In this document: in pieces, positions 54,949 to 64,000 of the stretch | Layout: each line of letters opens with the position of its first letter | Position numbering within the stretch: the first letter of the stretch is position 1 | NCBI GenBank assembly: GCA_945876035.1 | Contig: CAMCMU010000012.1 | Location: 34,624-98,623, forward strand | Length of the DNA: 64,000 bases | Direction of reading: 5' to 3' | Source: Schlesneria paludicola DSM 18645 | GTDB taxonomy: Bacteria > Planctomycetota > Planctomycetia > Planctomycetales > Planctomycetaceae | Translations under genes and position numbers: made by a program | Notes under the pieces: generated by a model | What the model saw: only the letters and a program-made list of their open reading frames with translations | Database searches by the model: none | Told to the model about the DNA's origin: nothing

Positions 54949-56715
54949 TCAGTCTCCCATCCCGCTAAAGCGTCTCACCGCCGTCACGCAAATATCATCG
55001 CGCTGCTGTCGCTCATCGCAAAAGTGATCCACGGACGCAACCACGCTTTTCACAAGATCTTTGGCTAGTACTGTCGAGGATGTCACCGCCTGCATCAGTC
55101 GTGCCTTGCCGTACAGTTCGTTGTCTGAATTCATCGCCTCGGTAATCCCGTCGGTGTAAAATAAAAACGAGTCATTCGGCTGCATTTTCACCACGATTTC
55201 CTCGAACTGCTGGTCCGCTAAAACGCCCAAAGGCATCCCTGATTCTCGCATTCCAATCAGTTCTGACTCGCCTTGTGCATTGCGTCTTACAGGCGGAAGA
55301 TGACCTGCATTGGAAATACAGATTTCATTCTTTTGCGAGTCAATTACGGCAAACACCAGCGTGATGAATCGAAAGCCGAGGCTACTACTTGCGACTTCCG
55401 CATTGAGGTTGTTCATCGCCATCGAAGGCGAAAGAGTATTCAATAAATGATAACGTGCTGAAGCATGCAGACGGGCCATGAGCAGCGCTGCGGACACACC
55501 CTTCCCGGCAACATCGCCGACGGCCATGGCAATGCGTCCGTCGGGAAATCGAATATAGTCAAAGTAATCCCCGCCAACGCTGAAGGCGGCCTCGTAGTAG
55601 TCGGCGAACTCATATCCCGGCAATTCCGGTGGTTCGCTTGGCAGAAATCCATGCTGCACTTGTGCTGCAAACTCCATGTCCCGATCGTAATCATGCTGAC
55701 GCAAAATCACGTCATGCAGTGACGCATTTTCGACAGCTAATGAGGCCTGAGCAGAAACACTGACCAGTAGGTCTAAATCGTCGGCATTAAAGGGTTGAGA
55801 CACGTCGCGTGTACTGAGTTGAATCACGCCGATTGAATCCCCGGAATTGTACGTCAACGGAACGCACATCAGCGACCGAAGTTGCATGTCGGAAAGGCTT
55901 TGACTAGCACTAAACCGCGTGTCACACATCACATCGGCACTTAGAATTGCCTCCACGTTGCGCATCGTCTGACGCACGACCGTCATACTGATCGGTGCGT
56001 CACTGTCGTCGTTCGGTCGTCGGGACAACGACGCGCGAACTCGTAATTTTTCGCTGTCGCCCTCTTTTAACAGCACAAAACCCCAGTCCGCCTGAGGAAA
56101 AATTTTGAACAGCGACTTGAGAATCACCGGTAACACATCATTCAATTTGAGCAACCGTCCAAGTGCCGCGCTGATTTCCAGCACCGCTCGAAGTTTGACC
56201 TCAGGCCGTACATTCAATCGAAGACCGAAAGCTGAGGATCCGGTCTGGATGGCGGCCACAACGGAAGAGTTGGTCAACAATCGCGAACCGGCAGCAGACC
56301 GCCCGGCTGCCGGTGCAAATTCGTCTTCGAATTTGTCGATCTCTACTTCCACTCCCCAAGGACTGGCTGCTTCGTCATCGCTGAGTGCGACCTGCGAGAC
56401 GTCACTTTCGTCTGAGGCTTTTTTTTCCTGTCGCTCAAACCGAAATGAATAATCGCAAACCTGCAACACATCCTGATCCATCAATTCCGTTCGTTGACGA
56501 ATGGAAATACCGTTGACCTGGGTCCCGTTTCGGCTGTGAAGATCCTCCACAAAAAAAATTCCCAGCACATCGATAATCTGAGCGTGCTGACGACTGACCG
56601 AATTGCTTTCCAAAACGATTTGGCAGTTCGGATGTCGACCCAAGATTGAGCGTTCTCCAGACAGAGATAGCATCTGACCGGTGGAAGTTCCCTTGATGAC
56701 TTTCAAAAACGCCAC
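54949..56715 (-). CDS. FHA-GAF-SpoIIE/PP2C phosphatase
   Basis: 588 aa. FHA domain at residues about 20-105 with the phosphothreonine-binding marks ILGRHPNC, NSVSRQHAQI and HSRNGTQVNG. A GAF domain of about 175-330 follows (RAVLEISAALGRLLKLNDVL, LMCVPLTYNSGDSIGVIQLS). The SpoIIE/PP2C phosphatase of about 360-585 has FSVGGDYFDYIRFPDGRIAM, VGDVAGKGVSAALLMARL and FLFYTDGITEAMN, with the metal-binding Asp residues kept. It should dephosphorylate Ser/Thr proteins in response to a small-molecule or phosphopeptide signal. The helicase gene begins 4 bases downstream. Confidence 0.93.
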   Translation of the reverse strand: MAFLKVIKGTSTGQMLSLSGERSILGRHPNCQIVLESNSVSRQHAQIIDVLGIFFVEDLHSRNGTQVNGISIRQRTELMDQDVLQVCDYSFRFERQEKKASDESDVSQVALSDDEAASPWGVEVEIDKFEDEFAPAAGRSAAGSRLLTNSSVVAAIQTGSSAFGLRLNVRPEVKLRAVLEISAALGRLLKLNDVLPVILKSLFKIFPQADWGFVLLKEGDSEKLRVRASLSRRPNDDSDAPISMTVVRQTMRNVEAILSADVMCDTRFSASQSLSDMQLRSLMCVPLTYNSGDSIGVIQLSTRDVSQPFNADDLDLLVSVSAQASLAVENASLHDVILRQHDYDRDMEFAAQVQHGFLPSEPPELPGYEFADYYEAAFSVGGDYFDYIRFPDGRIAMAVGDVAGKGVSAALLMARLHASARYHLLNTLSPSMAMNNLNAEVASSSLGFRFITLVFAVIDSQKNEICISNAGHLPPVRRNAQGESELIGMRESGMPLGVLADQQFEEIVVKMQPNDSFLFYTDGITEAMNSDNELYGKARLMQAVTSSTVLAKDLVKSVVASVDHFCDERQQRDDICVTAVRRFSGMGD

Positions 56716-57414
56716 GGGAGCATTTTCCTGTAGGGTACATCAAACACAACAAGGACGGGCGACAGTCAACTCGGATATTATTTTAAGGTCACGCAGCCAC
56801 TGAAGAGTGGATGCTAGCGTGAGACAGTCAACCCGGCAATTGAAAAATGAAAACCGAACGAGGCCGATCGAGGATCCGGATCTAAAGTCGGCGGAACGGT
56901 TTATTGAAAAGGATCCCAAAACTGGCCCTTAAAAAAGCCGGTGCCAATGCGTCTTCAACCACACCGCACGGGGGTGATTTGAAGCGTTGTGTTTGTCGTC
57001 CGACAACGAATCGCCTCGCCAAAAATTCGTTATTGTGGAGATCGCGGTCAACTCTTTTCGACATCACCAAGACACCTCACGGCTTTGGACGCACACGGTG
57101 ATCATTCGGCCGACGGCGATTTCGATGACACGATTGTCGTTGGGGAGACATAACGCGGCGAATCGTCCATTCGAGAAGTCATGGCCGATATAAACACTAT
57201 CGGCTTTGGACCCCGATCGTATCTTCTCGCGAGTCCTGCAGTGTTGCCAATCTTCCGCGGAGGTCTGATCGCCATGGTCGGTCAGGCCGGAGACTCTTTC
57301 GGGTATCTCACAATGAGCCCGCCTTGGCACAAATCCGGCGAGAGTCTCACGACAGAGATCCTCACAAGGTCGAGACCACGCCACGCGCTGGCGGCCCCTG
57401 TTCCTCTTCTAGAA
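56716..57414. other. intergenic region
   Basis: About 700 bases upstream of the phosphatase gene. The frames 56904-57101, 57181-57576 and 57064-57384 (minus) overlap one another and have no domain. No terminator was identified. Confidence 0.35.
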
Positions 57415-57741
57415 CTACGAAGATGTCTGATTGAATTCCGCAGGATTCGGCGTTGCCGTGAGCAGCGGAATGCGATCTCGATAAAACCAATGTTCCCACC
57501 ATCGGAGCGGACGAAGACGGGGGTCATCGACCTGCAACGTATGGGTTTTTCCTCGACGGGTGACCAAATTCAGTGAACCATCGGCGAGCACTTCGGAGAC
57601 CGTCCAAAACTTTTCGACTTCATACGAATACCAGTCACCATGCTTTGCCGGATGAACCTCTTTCGCCCGTGGACCGGGATCGGTGCTGTTTTTGCTAACA
57701 CGGACGACGACAGGATCTCCGGGTTTTAAACTCTTATGCAT
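57415..57741 (-). CDS. small conserved-looking protein, unknown
   Basis: 108 aa from the ATG at 57741 (the frame is open upstream to 57822). It is beta-rich, starting KPGDPVVVRVSKNSTDPGPR, then SYEVEKFWTVSEVLADGSL and RRGKTHTLQVDDPRLRPLRW, ending WWEHWFYRDRIP and a short disordered tail. The start region looks like an SH3-type barrel. It is probably a real planctomycete conserved protein, but no named family is recognised. A ribosome binding site is present only very close to the ATG. Confidence 0.6.
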   Translation of the reverse strand: MHKSLKPGDPVVVRVSKNSTDPGPRAKEVHPAKHGDWYSYEVEKFWTVSEVLADGSLNLVTRRGKTHTLQVDDPRLRPLRWWEHWFYRDRIPLLTATPNPAEFNQTSS

Positions 57742-58095
57742 GCCTTCTCGCCTATTGCACCTGCTGAAAGAAAAAAAGATCTCAAGCCGGAGAACAGTAG
57801 ACTTATCGGACACACGAGGCAAGATGTCTTCGGCAAGTCTCCGAAAAGATCGCGAAAAAATTAGCGGCGGCGCAGGGAATGCAAGGACTCCGAGAATCCG
57901 TTTAGGGGCTCGGTTGATACAGCCGCGGATTCTTTAACACGGTTCGAATCCTGATCGGCACCGTCATCTCGCGACCGGTTTGTTGTGACAGATGCCCACG
58001 TTGGATCGCACGACTTGGAGAGGACTGGTTTTCCGTGTCAATCTTCGGAAAACCGCCAAAAACTAGGGACGCGAGATCCGGCTCGAGAACGGCTA
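57742..58095. other. intergenic region
   Basis: About 354 bases downstream of the WD40 gene. A tRNA-like GGTTCGAATCC at about 57941 was examined and rejected. No gene or clear terminator found. Confidence 0.4.
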
Positions 58096-60825
58096 TTACT
58101 GGGCATCAGCGGGCAGATCCTCCAAATAGATCTTTCCGTCGTTACCCATGACCGCAATTTGTTTTCCCGACGGTGACCAAGAACCAGAGTAACACCGTGT
58201 CGGAAATTTGTGGCGGTATCGTGCTTGGCCTTGGGGAACGTCCCAGATGTTCACCTGGCCCTCCACACCAATCGACAGCAGTCGGTTGCTTGCTGAGTTG
58301 AACTCGACTTTAAAAACGTCGTCTGAATGCCCGATGAACGAATGGATCAAACGAAAATCAGCCAGATTCCAGATAAAAATTTTTCGATCCGAGCCAGCGG
58401 CAGCGACAAGTCGATTGTCGCCGCTCACGGCGACCGAGTAGACGGCACCGCTGGAACCACGATAGAGACCGACCTCACGCCCATCGACCTGACTGTAAAT
58501 GCGAACCACCCCGTCGGCAGATCCCGTCAGAATAAATTTGCCGTCGGCGTTGAAGACCAAGCCATAGATTGCGCCGCCAGGTGACTGCATTGTTCGCAGA
58601 TGGCGATTTTTTTCGAAGTCCCAGATCTTGATTGTCTGATCATTTGATCCGGATGCAATTAGGGGAAGTGTGGGATGAAACGCGACGGCGTAGACGGGTG
58701 AAAGGTGTCCGTTGAATACGAGAGTTTCACGAGATGACGGAATGGCCCAACCGTAGATCGAACCATCGTTCTCGGCACTCAACGCTTGGCGGTCGTCGGG
58801 CATAAACGCCAAACTGGTTATTTCCGGGACAATCGCGTTGGGCTGTTTCGAATGCGGGTGAGTTGCGTACAGGGGTGCCGTCGGGCCGGGGGTTGAAGGG
58901 TCGTAGCTTCGAATCACGGAATCGCTTCCGGCGACAAGCAGTTTTTTTTGATCCGTACTATAGGTCACTTGAACGACTTCGGCCGGAGTTTCGATATCGA
59001 TCGCAGGCTTTGAGGAATCGGCCATGTTCCATAACTTGACCCACCGATCGCTCCCTCCGCTGGCCAGTTGTTGTTGGTTTGGGCTAAGAGCCAGCACGCG
59101 GACTGGCCCGTTGTGACCGGTGAATTCTCGCAGCAATTGGCCATTGCTGCCGTCCCAATATTTCACAACGCCATCCTGACCCGCGGTGAAATGGTGAGAT
59201 GAATTCGGATGGACATACAGGGCGTTGACACGCGTCGCGTCTGCCACATAGACCTGCTCGAGGTTGTACCTGTCCCAATAAAGGGTTCCGTCATCGCCGG
59301 CAAACACCAATCTTTTGCTATCGTTATACCAAGCGGCCGCATTGATCTCGGCGTTCACGGGCGAACGGAAGTGTTGTTTCTCAAGACTGAGTTGCAGACT
59401 CCAGACACGCGCTGTTCCATCGGCACTTGATGAAAGAAGATTGATGCCGTCGCGACTGTAATCCAGCGACGTGATTTTAGCGGTATGCCCAACGTAGTCA
59501 TGCCATGGCGTTCCCTGACTGAGATCCCAGATACGGACATGATGATCGTCGCAACCTGCGGCCAGCCACTTGCTATCTCCAGAGAGGGCAAGGGTACTCG
59601 CAGAACTGGTCAACTCGTGTTCACGCATCAGCATCCCGTCGGAGGCATTCCAAATCCGAATTCGCCGGTTTGCGCCGGTCGAGACGAGGTTCTGCTGATT
59701 TGCGGAATAGGCAATGGCCAACGTTCCGCCTTCATGACCGGGGACCGTGCGGATCTGCGTTCCCTCGAGAAGATTCAAAACGGTAATCGCGCCGGTGGCA
59801 TCGGCAACGGCAATCTCCTGATCGTTGGGAGGGATCGCAACGGCAGTAATCGCAGCCGCCGTTTTGGGATACGCTCGGATCAGTTGTCCATCTCGAACGT
59901 CGAACAGGCGCGCGATCTTGTCCGCGCAACCGGTGAGAATCTGCGTCCCCGCGAATGAGAAGCAGACGGCCGTGACTGGCCCCTGATGGCCCTCCAAAGG
60001 GATCACGGTCTGTCGTTCGTCAGTATTCCACAACAGGCACTTGTGATCGGCCGAACCTGTCACGATCCTCGTGTTGTCCGGACTGACTCGCATCGTCAGG
60101 ATCGGTTGGGTGTGTCCCTTGATGACTCGGATCGGAGCACAATGAACGGGGAACCGCTTCACCAGTCCTTCGGCGCCGCTGGTCACAATCCAAGTTGTGT
60201 CAGGCGTATAGCTGAGTCCGGTAATTTCGGCTCTGTGTGCACCCAACACACCTTGTGGGGATCCGTCGGCAGGATTGAAAAGTCGCACACAGCCTGCGGA
60301 ATCGGCAGCCGCTATTTGCCCTCCGTCAGAGCGAAACGCAACGCGCGTTATCGAGAACGGCAGTCCTCTGATCTCCTTCATTAAACGACGATCTGTCGCG
60401 TTCCAGAGACGCAGTGTCCTGTCCGCACCACCCGTCAGCCACTGTGTTCCATCGTGATTCAGAGCCAGACGCGTTGTCCCCTGATCCACCGGATGAGAAA
60501 ATAGCGGCTGGGAGACCGGAATATCCCACAGCCGGATCGTGTGATCGTGTGAACCGCTGACCAGTCGGCTGCCGTCACTTGAAATCGCCGCACAAAGAAT
60601 CGATGCCGTGTGACCAGCCATCGTGCGTACCGTTGATCCTGCGGCGAGATCCCACAGGCGGAGAGTCTTATCAAAGCTGCCTGTCAGCAACTGGGTTCCA
60701 TTACCGGTGTAGAGGCCTGTGTAAACAGGAGCGGTATGGCCCATCAGGATTTTTGATTCCTCGGCCTTTGCCAACGCATCGACGCACAGAATCAGGAGCA
60801 AAAAAAAAACTAAGCGAATCCGCAT
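58096..60825 (-). CDS. secreted protein with 21 WD40-type repeats
   Basis: 909 aa from the ATG at 60825 (a TTG just before is also in frame). Signal peptide about residues 1-22 (RLVFFLLLILCVDALAKAEE). The rest is tiled end to end by repeats of about 42 residues. Classical blades show GH...SGS.D.T.RLWD, for example GSFDKTLRLWD, GSHDHTIRLWD and GSNDQTIKIWD; others are degenerate. I count 21, which would make three seven-bladed propellers in a row. Likely a protein-protein scaffold outside the cytoplasm. It follows the polyketide-synthase gene by 77 bases on the same strand. Confidence 0.9.
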   Translation of the reverse strand: MRIRLVFFLLLILCVDALAKAEESKILMGHTAPVYTGLYTGNGTQLLTGSFDKTLRLWDLAAGSTVRTMAGHTASILCAAISSDGSRLVSGSHDHTIRLWDIPVSQPLFSHPVDQGTTRLALNHDGTQWLTGGADRTLRLWNATDRRLMKEIRGLPFSITRVAFRSDGGQIAAADSAGCVRLFNPADGSPQGVLGAHRAEITGLSYTPDTTWIVTSGAEGLVKRFPVHCAPIRVIKGHTQPILTMRVSPDNTRIVTGSADHKCLLWNTDERQTVIPLEGHQGPVTAVCFSFAGTQILTGCADKIARLFDVRDGQLIRAYPKTAAAITAVAIPPNDQEIAVADATGAITVLNLLEGTQIRTVPGHEGGTLAIAYSANQQNLVSTGANRRIRIWNASDGMLMREHELTSSASTLALSGDSKWLAAGCDDHHVRIWDLSQGTPWHDYVGHTAKITSLDYSRDGINLLSSSADGTARVWSLQLSLEKQHFRSPVNAEINAAAWYNDSKRLVFAGDDGTLYWDRYNLEQVYVADATRVNALYVHPNSSHHFTAGQDGVVKYWDGSNGQLLREFTGHNGPVRVLALSPNQQQLASGGSDRWVKLWNMADSSKPAIDIETPAEVVQVTYSTDQKKLLVAGSDSVIRSYDPSTPGPTAPLYATHPHSKQPNAIVPEITSLAFMPDDRQALSAENDGSIYGWAIPSSRETLVFNGHLSPVYAVAFHPTLPLIASGSNDQTIKIWDFEKNRHLRTMQSPGGAIYGLVFNADGKFILTGSADGVVRIYSQVDGREVGLYRGSSGAVYSVAVSGDNRLVAAAGSDRKIFIWNLADFRLIHSFIGHSDDVFKVEFNSASNRLLSIGVEGQVNIWDVPQGQARYRHKFPTRCYSGSWSPSGKQIAVMGNDGKIYLEDLPADAQ

Positions 60826-60902
60826 CAATTGGTCTCTATGGGAATATTGGAATCAACGGGAGTTTCAGCACAGGAGAACGGTTCCGGCTGTCGGAAGACG
60901 TT

Positions 60903-63900
60903 TCAGGCAAGTCGGTTCTTTTTGAACGCGGCAGACAGCGACGCATCGGCCACGCTTTCACAACCTTCCATGCGAGCAATCAGTAGCCCCTGAAAGTCAA
61001 TGAACTCCACGTCGCATCGAATCGTGTGCCCGGTCGCCTGCCTAACGCGGACAACGATTCGAACGCCCTCGCGAGGGAACACTCGACGGTATTGACGATA
61101 ACGCGAGATGAAGCAAGGCAAACAGGGTTCCTGTCTCATTTCTTGAGACCAAATGATCACGGCCTGAAGGGCCACGTCAATCGCCAGTGGGTCAATCAGC
61201 CACGTATTGCGTAGCGGCTCTCTCATCCATTCCCAAGGGGCAGATGTTGTGCGCGATTCCAACACGATGCCATCGCTTGAACAGGCTTCAATGGCCATGA
61301 TGCCTTGAAACCGAATTCCGTGAAACAAGCGGGTTTGATACGTCGTTGCCAAGTCAATCGCATAGCGATGCGCAGAAACATGAAGCGAGGGAACCGGTGC
61401 GGCGTGATAACTGGGTGACAAGATCACCTGTGCTGCCGCGTGAACGACGTTGCGGTTGTTGACCTTGCCAATGAGTTGAGTTTTAGCATCGAACAGATCA
61501 TCAATCCGGCGTGGTTTTCCCGCGAGCACACTCAGAGTTGCCGAATTGTGTCGATCCACGCGAACACCTTGAAAGATCCGCAGATCGTCAAAACCGTGCA
61601 ACTCCAGACCTGGATTTCGATGAATCGCGGCATGGGCCAACCATTCCGCGATCACCGAGACGGGCAATACGGCCTTGCCATCGATCACATGAGATTCCAG
61701 AAATGGATGGTTTTCCAAATCCAAAATCCGTTCAAATGCGGGCTTAATGTCGTCGGGTACCGGTACGTTGGCCTGACCGAACCCACTAAGCACTCCAGAA
61801 GCAGGCGTTTCCTGTAAAACGGTTTCACTGTCTAACTCAGTTTTGACCGAACCCGCCCAGAGACTAGTTGAGAGGTCTTTCTGAGACACGCAACTTGGTT
61901 GCAACGCTGTTAAAAGCGGAGGATTTAAACCGATACCTGGGATTGATTGTTGCCCTTCAAATGTCGCCTGCCCCGGTTGATAGGCCATAGAGTTTAGAGA
62001 GCTCGATGCCTCGAACTTTCCAATAACCATCCGCTCGACGGATCGACTCGGTGTCTGAGTCAGTTCTCGAACGAGCAATTCCGCGCCGTCCGCCATCGGT
62101 ATCAGGCCGACCCCTTCTGCCGCGAAGATTGCCTTTAGGCTCTGGGTCACCATTCCACCATTCCAAGGCCCCCAATTGAATGAGATAACTTTCGCCTTCG
62201 GATGCTGAATCGCAAATTGAAGTGACATCTTGTTCAACACTTCATTCGCCATCGCATAATCGGACTGACCCACTCGTCCGTAGCGGGCGGTGTAAGAAGA
62301 GAAGACACATAAGACACGTAAATCGTCTGGATCAATCGATCCCAAAAGATTTCGAAGCCCGGAAACTTTGGTTTCGAAAACACGATCAAACTGATCACGT
62401 GTCTTGTCTTCGATCCGTCCATCCGCCAGCACACCCGCTCCATGAATGAGTCCACGGACCGGACCGAACTCACGCTGCAAATTTGAGATTAACGCTCGCA
62501 GCACCGCTTGATCTCGCACATCCACTGAGCGATAGACGATTTGAGCCCCCGTTGCCCGCAACAGGGACAGGGAAACCGCCACCTCCCGTTCTGCCAGAAT
62601 TTGTCGGAGTTGCAATTCAATCGATCGAGGCAGCGTTCCCGCCGGAGCACGAGAAATCAACGTCTGTCTGATCACATTTTCGGTCAGCAAAGGAGCCAGC
62701 CACTCGGGTTCGTCTGTCGGCAGGGAACTGCGACCGAGAATCACGATCCGCGGCCGCCACGCCTTGGCAATGGCAATAGCGACTTCCGCGGTGACACCAC
62801 GCGCCCCACCACTCACAATGAATAACTCACAGGGAAGGACTGGCGCAGCGGTGTCGCTAGGCGTTGCAAGGCCTTCTTCAATGACGCTCAATGCGCACAC
62901 TCCCTGCGGTGACAGCCCGATCTCAATCGGACCGACACGCAGGAATTCATGAACCAACGCATGGGCCGCGTCGGAGGCAGACTTCCAGCCGCGGGATATA
63001 TCGAATGCCTTACATGTCAATTCAGGCCACTCACGAGACGCTGACTTCAGCAACCCGGAGAGCCCTCCTGAGTTGGGGTCCGCTAGTGAGGCGGTCGCTT
63101 CGAAGCCGAAACGACCATCCATTTTTGAGACCGTGGCCAACACAGCGGCTCCTGCCGCTGTCGCGTGTCGTAAACACGGCCCGACTCGCTGTAACCACTC
63201 CAACGCCCGCCACAATTGTCGGTCACCAATCCCCCCCGCCGGAGCAATTATAATCAAGCCCACAAGAAGCCCCGATACGCTCGATTCAAAAGGTTCGTCA
63301 AGATTGACTACACGCGGTTGAAAACCGAGACCGGACAACTCCTTTGCAATGCTCAAAGACAATTCCAAACCGTCTTCGGTAATCCAGATTTCCGCCCCAC
63401 GCGCGAGCGGAAGCAATGGCCGTGAGTCGCTTGCCGGCAACGAAATCGGCCGAACGATGCTGCGAGTCATGGAATCGAACGTGGAGTACACAGGCCGGGC
63501 CAACGGCAGGTGGGATGATGCCAGCGACGACCCTTGAGGTTGTTGCGTTAGGAAAACAACCTCTTCAGAAGGAAGAGCAATCACGGAAAACTGTCGCTTT
63601 TCCGCCAATCCAACCACATCTTGTAACGTCTGCAAGGCACCTAACTCGTCTGGCCGAAATTCCGGAAGATTCGGAACACGATCCTGCAATGCGGACAAGA
63701 TTTCAACGCGTTTGATGGAGTCAATTCCCAGGTCATGGTCAAGACTCATACCCAAGTTCAACATTTCAATCGGATAGCCGGTCTTCTCCGAAACAATCGC
63801 CAGGACGGTCGTCGCCAGTGACGCACCTGGAACATCGTCAACCGAATCGGATGAGGATCCAGGTGAGCGGATTTGTGAACTGGGTAAAACGGCCACAGAC

Positions 63901-64000
63901 GGTGTTGAAGCCAGTCCCTCGATCCTGACCCGAGGCTCTACGGTCCGCTTTTCCGCCAATCCAACCACATCTTGTAACGTCTGCAAGGCACCTAACTCGT
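60903..64000 (-). CDS. PUFA-synthase-type polyketide synthase, C-terminal part (ACP-ACP-KR-DH), cut by window edge
   Basis: Open to the right edge, so the N-terminus (expected KS and AT) is missing; about 1030 residues are seen. Tandem acyl carrier proteins: one complete (Ser codon at 63717-63719 in LGIDSIKRVEIL, the PfaA-type signature) and the end of another at the edge. They are followed by a linker with a structural KR half, the catalytic KR (about 62130-62830; VSGGARGVTAE, then YAMANEVLNKM with the Tyr) and a DH double hotdog (about 61170-61715; HPFLESHVIDGKAVLP, LFHGIRFQGI, DPLAIDVALQ). This order matches PfaA of omega-3 polyunsaturated fatty acid synthases and related planctomycete PKSs. 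The product may be a long-chain or unusual lipid. The WD40 gene is 77 bases downstream. Confidence 0.9.
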   Translation of the reverse strand, partial: ELGALQTLQDVVGLAEKRTVEPRVRIEGLASTPSVAVLPSSQIRSPGSSSDSVDDVPGASLATTVLAIVSEKTGYPIEMLNLGMSLDHDLGIDSIKRVEILSALQDRVPNLPEFRPDELGALQTLQDVVGLAEKRQFSVIALPSEEVVFLTQQPQGSSLASSHLPLARPVYSTFDSMTRSIVRPISLPASDSRPLLPLARGAEIWITEDGLELSLSIAKELSGLGFQPRVVNLDEPFESSVSGLLVGLIIIAPAGGIGDRQLWRALEWLQRVGPCLRHATAAGAAVLATVSKMDGRFGFEATASLADPNSGGLSGLLKSASREWPELTCKAFDISRGWKSASDAAHALVHEFLRVGPIEIGLSPQGVCALSVIEEGLATPSDTAAPVLPCELFIVSGGARGVTAEVAIAIAKAWRPRIVILGRSSLPTDEPEWLAPLLTENVIRQTLISRAPAGTLPRSIELQLRQILAEREVAVSLSLLRATGAQIVYRSVDVRDQAVLRALISNLQREFGPVRGLIHGAGVLADGRIEDKTRDQFDRVFETKVSGLRNLLGSIDPDDLRVLCVFSSYTARYGRVGQSDYAMANEVLNKMSLQFAIQHPKAKVISFNWGPWNGGMVTQSLKAIFAAEGVGLIPMADGAELLVRELTQTPSRSVERMVIGKFEASSSLNSMAYQPGQATFEGQQSIPGIGLNPPLLTALQPSCVSQKDLSTSLWAGSVKTELDSETVLQETPASGVLSGFGQANVPVPDDIKPAFERILDLENHPFLESHVIDGKAVLPVSVIAEWLAHAAIHRNPGLELHGFDDLRIFQGVRVDRHNSATLSVLAGKPRRIDDLFDAKTQLIGKVNNRNVVHAAAQVILSPSYHAAPVPSLHVSAHRYAIDLATTYQTRLFHGIRFQGIMAIEACSSDGIVLESRTTSAPWEWMREPLRNTWLIDPLAIDVALQAVIIWSQEMRQEPCLPCFISRYRQYRRVFPREGVRIVVRVRQATGHTIRCDVEFIDFQGLLIARMEGCESVADASLSAAFKKNRLA
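63595..64000 (-). repeat. 351-bp repeat unit of the tandem ACP domains
   Basis: The 55 bases at 63595-63649 recur identically at 63946-64000, an offset of 351 bases or 117 codons, which is one ACP plus linker. The second copy is cut by the window edge, so more copies may lie beyond. Confidence 0.9.

Noticed and set aside
57935..57960. tRNA-like T-loop sequence GGTTCGAATCC
   Set aside because: The flanking bases do not form the T stem, and no acceptor stem, anticodon arm or CCA end could be found around it.
1..64000. CRISPR array, insertion sequence or prophage
   Set aside because: No regularly spaced repeats, no transposase, integrase or phage protein was seen; the repeats found are two-copy tandem duplications or domain repeats.

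Overview
The window is a gene-dense stretch of a planctomycete chromosome, most likely from the Planctomycetaceae side of the phylum. The evidence is the protein content: two DUF1501 proteins, a DUF1549/DUF1553 protein with an internal Ig-like domain and c-type-cytochrome-like motifs, a secreted PQQ-propeller, a PPC-domain protein, a DUF1571 protein, a giant WD40 protein, an FHA-GAF-SpoIIE phosphatase, a PUFA-synthase-type polyketide synthase, and a methanopterin-pathway GHMP enzyme. No rRNA, tRNA, CRISPR array, insertion sequence or phage gene was found. The species cannot be told from the sequence alone.

Layout. 1-9.3 kb: a secreted NHL/SMP-30-like propeller, then an SbcCD-like pair (degenerate phosphoesterase followed by a coiled-coil ATPase with a membrane hairpin), a small membrane protein and a PQQ-propeller protein. 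9.3-15 kb: a minus-strand operon DUF1549/DUF1553 > DUF1501 > PPC, with a LuxR-type regulator upstream. 15.8-25.7 kb: a plus-strand region with two fasciclin proteins, an SDR, membrane proteins, two tiny overlapping membrane ORFs, a gene disrupted at a G-run, and a tight series of NAD(P)-binding/DUF2867-like protein, SRPBCC membrane protein, FAD amine-oxidase-like protein, membrane protein and PrxQ peroxiredoxin. This could be a lipid or oxidative-stress module, but that role is inferred. 26-35.7 kb: an aminotransferase, a parvulin, a glutamine amidotransferase, a thioredoxin fused to YHS-like repeats, an RluA-type pseudouridine synthase, an ExeA-like ATPase and a DUF1573 protein.

36-48.7 kb: an MFS transporter whose ATG lies in a tandem duplication, a ribofuranosylaminobenzene-phosphate synthase homologue, two glycosyltransferases, a lipoprotein cyclophilin, a second DUF1501 protein, a cardiolipin synthase, a ferrochelatase and a DUF1571 protein. 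49-52.8 kb: a three-gene set of envelope proteins; the first two are diverged paralogues and the third ends in a DUF11 domain followed by a terminator. 52.9-64 kb, all minus strand: a DinG/XPD-like helicase, an FHA-GAF-PP2C phosphatase, a small conserved-looking protein, a secreted protein of 21 WD40-type repeats, and the C-terminal part of a PfaA-like synthase (ACP repeats, KR, DH) that runs off the right edge.

The most notable points are the SbcD-like protein with almost every metal-ligand position substituted next to a membrane-anchored SbcC-like ATPase; two apparent single-base frame disruptions within 1 kb near 19.6 and 20.4 kb; the overlapping micro-ORFs between them; the 21-blade protein 77 bp downstream of the synthase; and the 26-bp duplication that creates a start codon.
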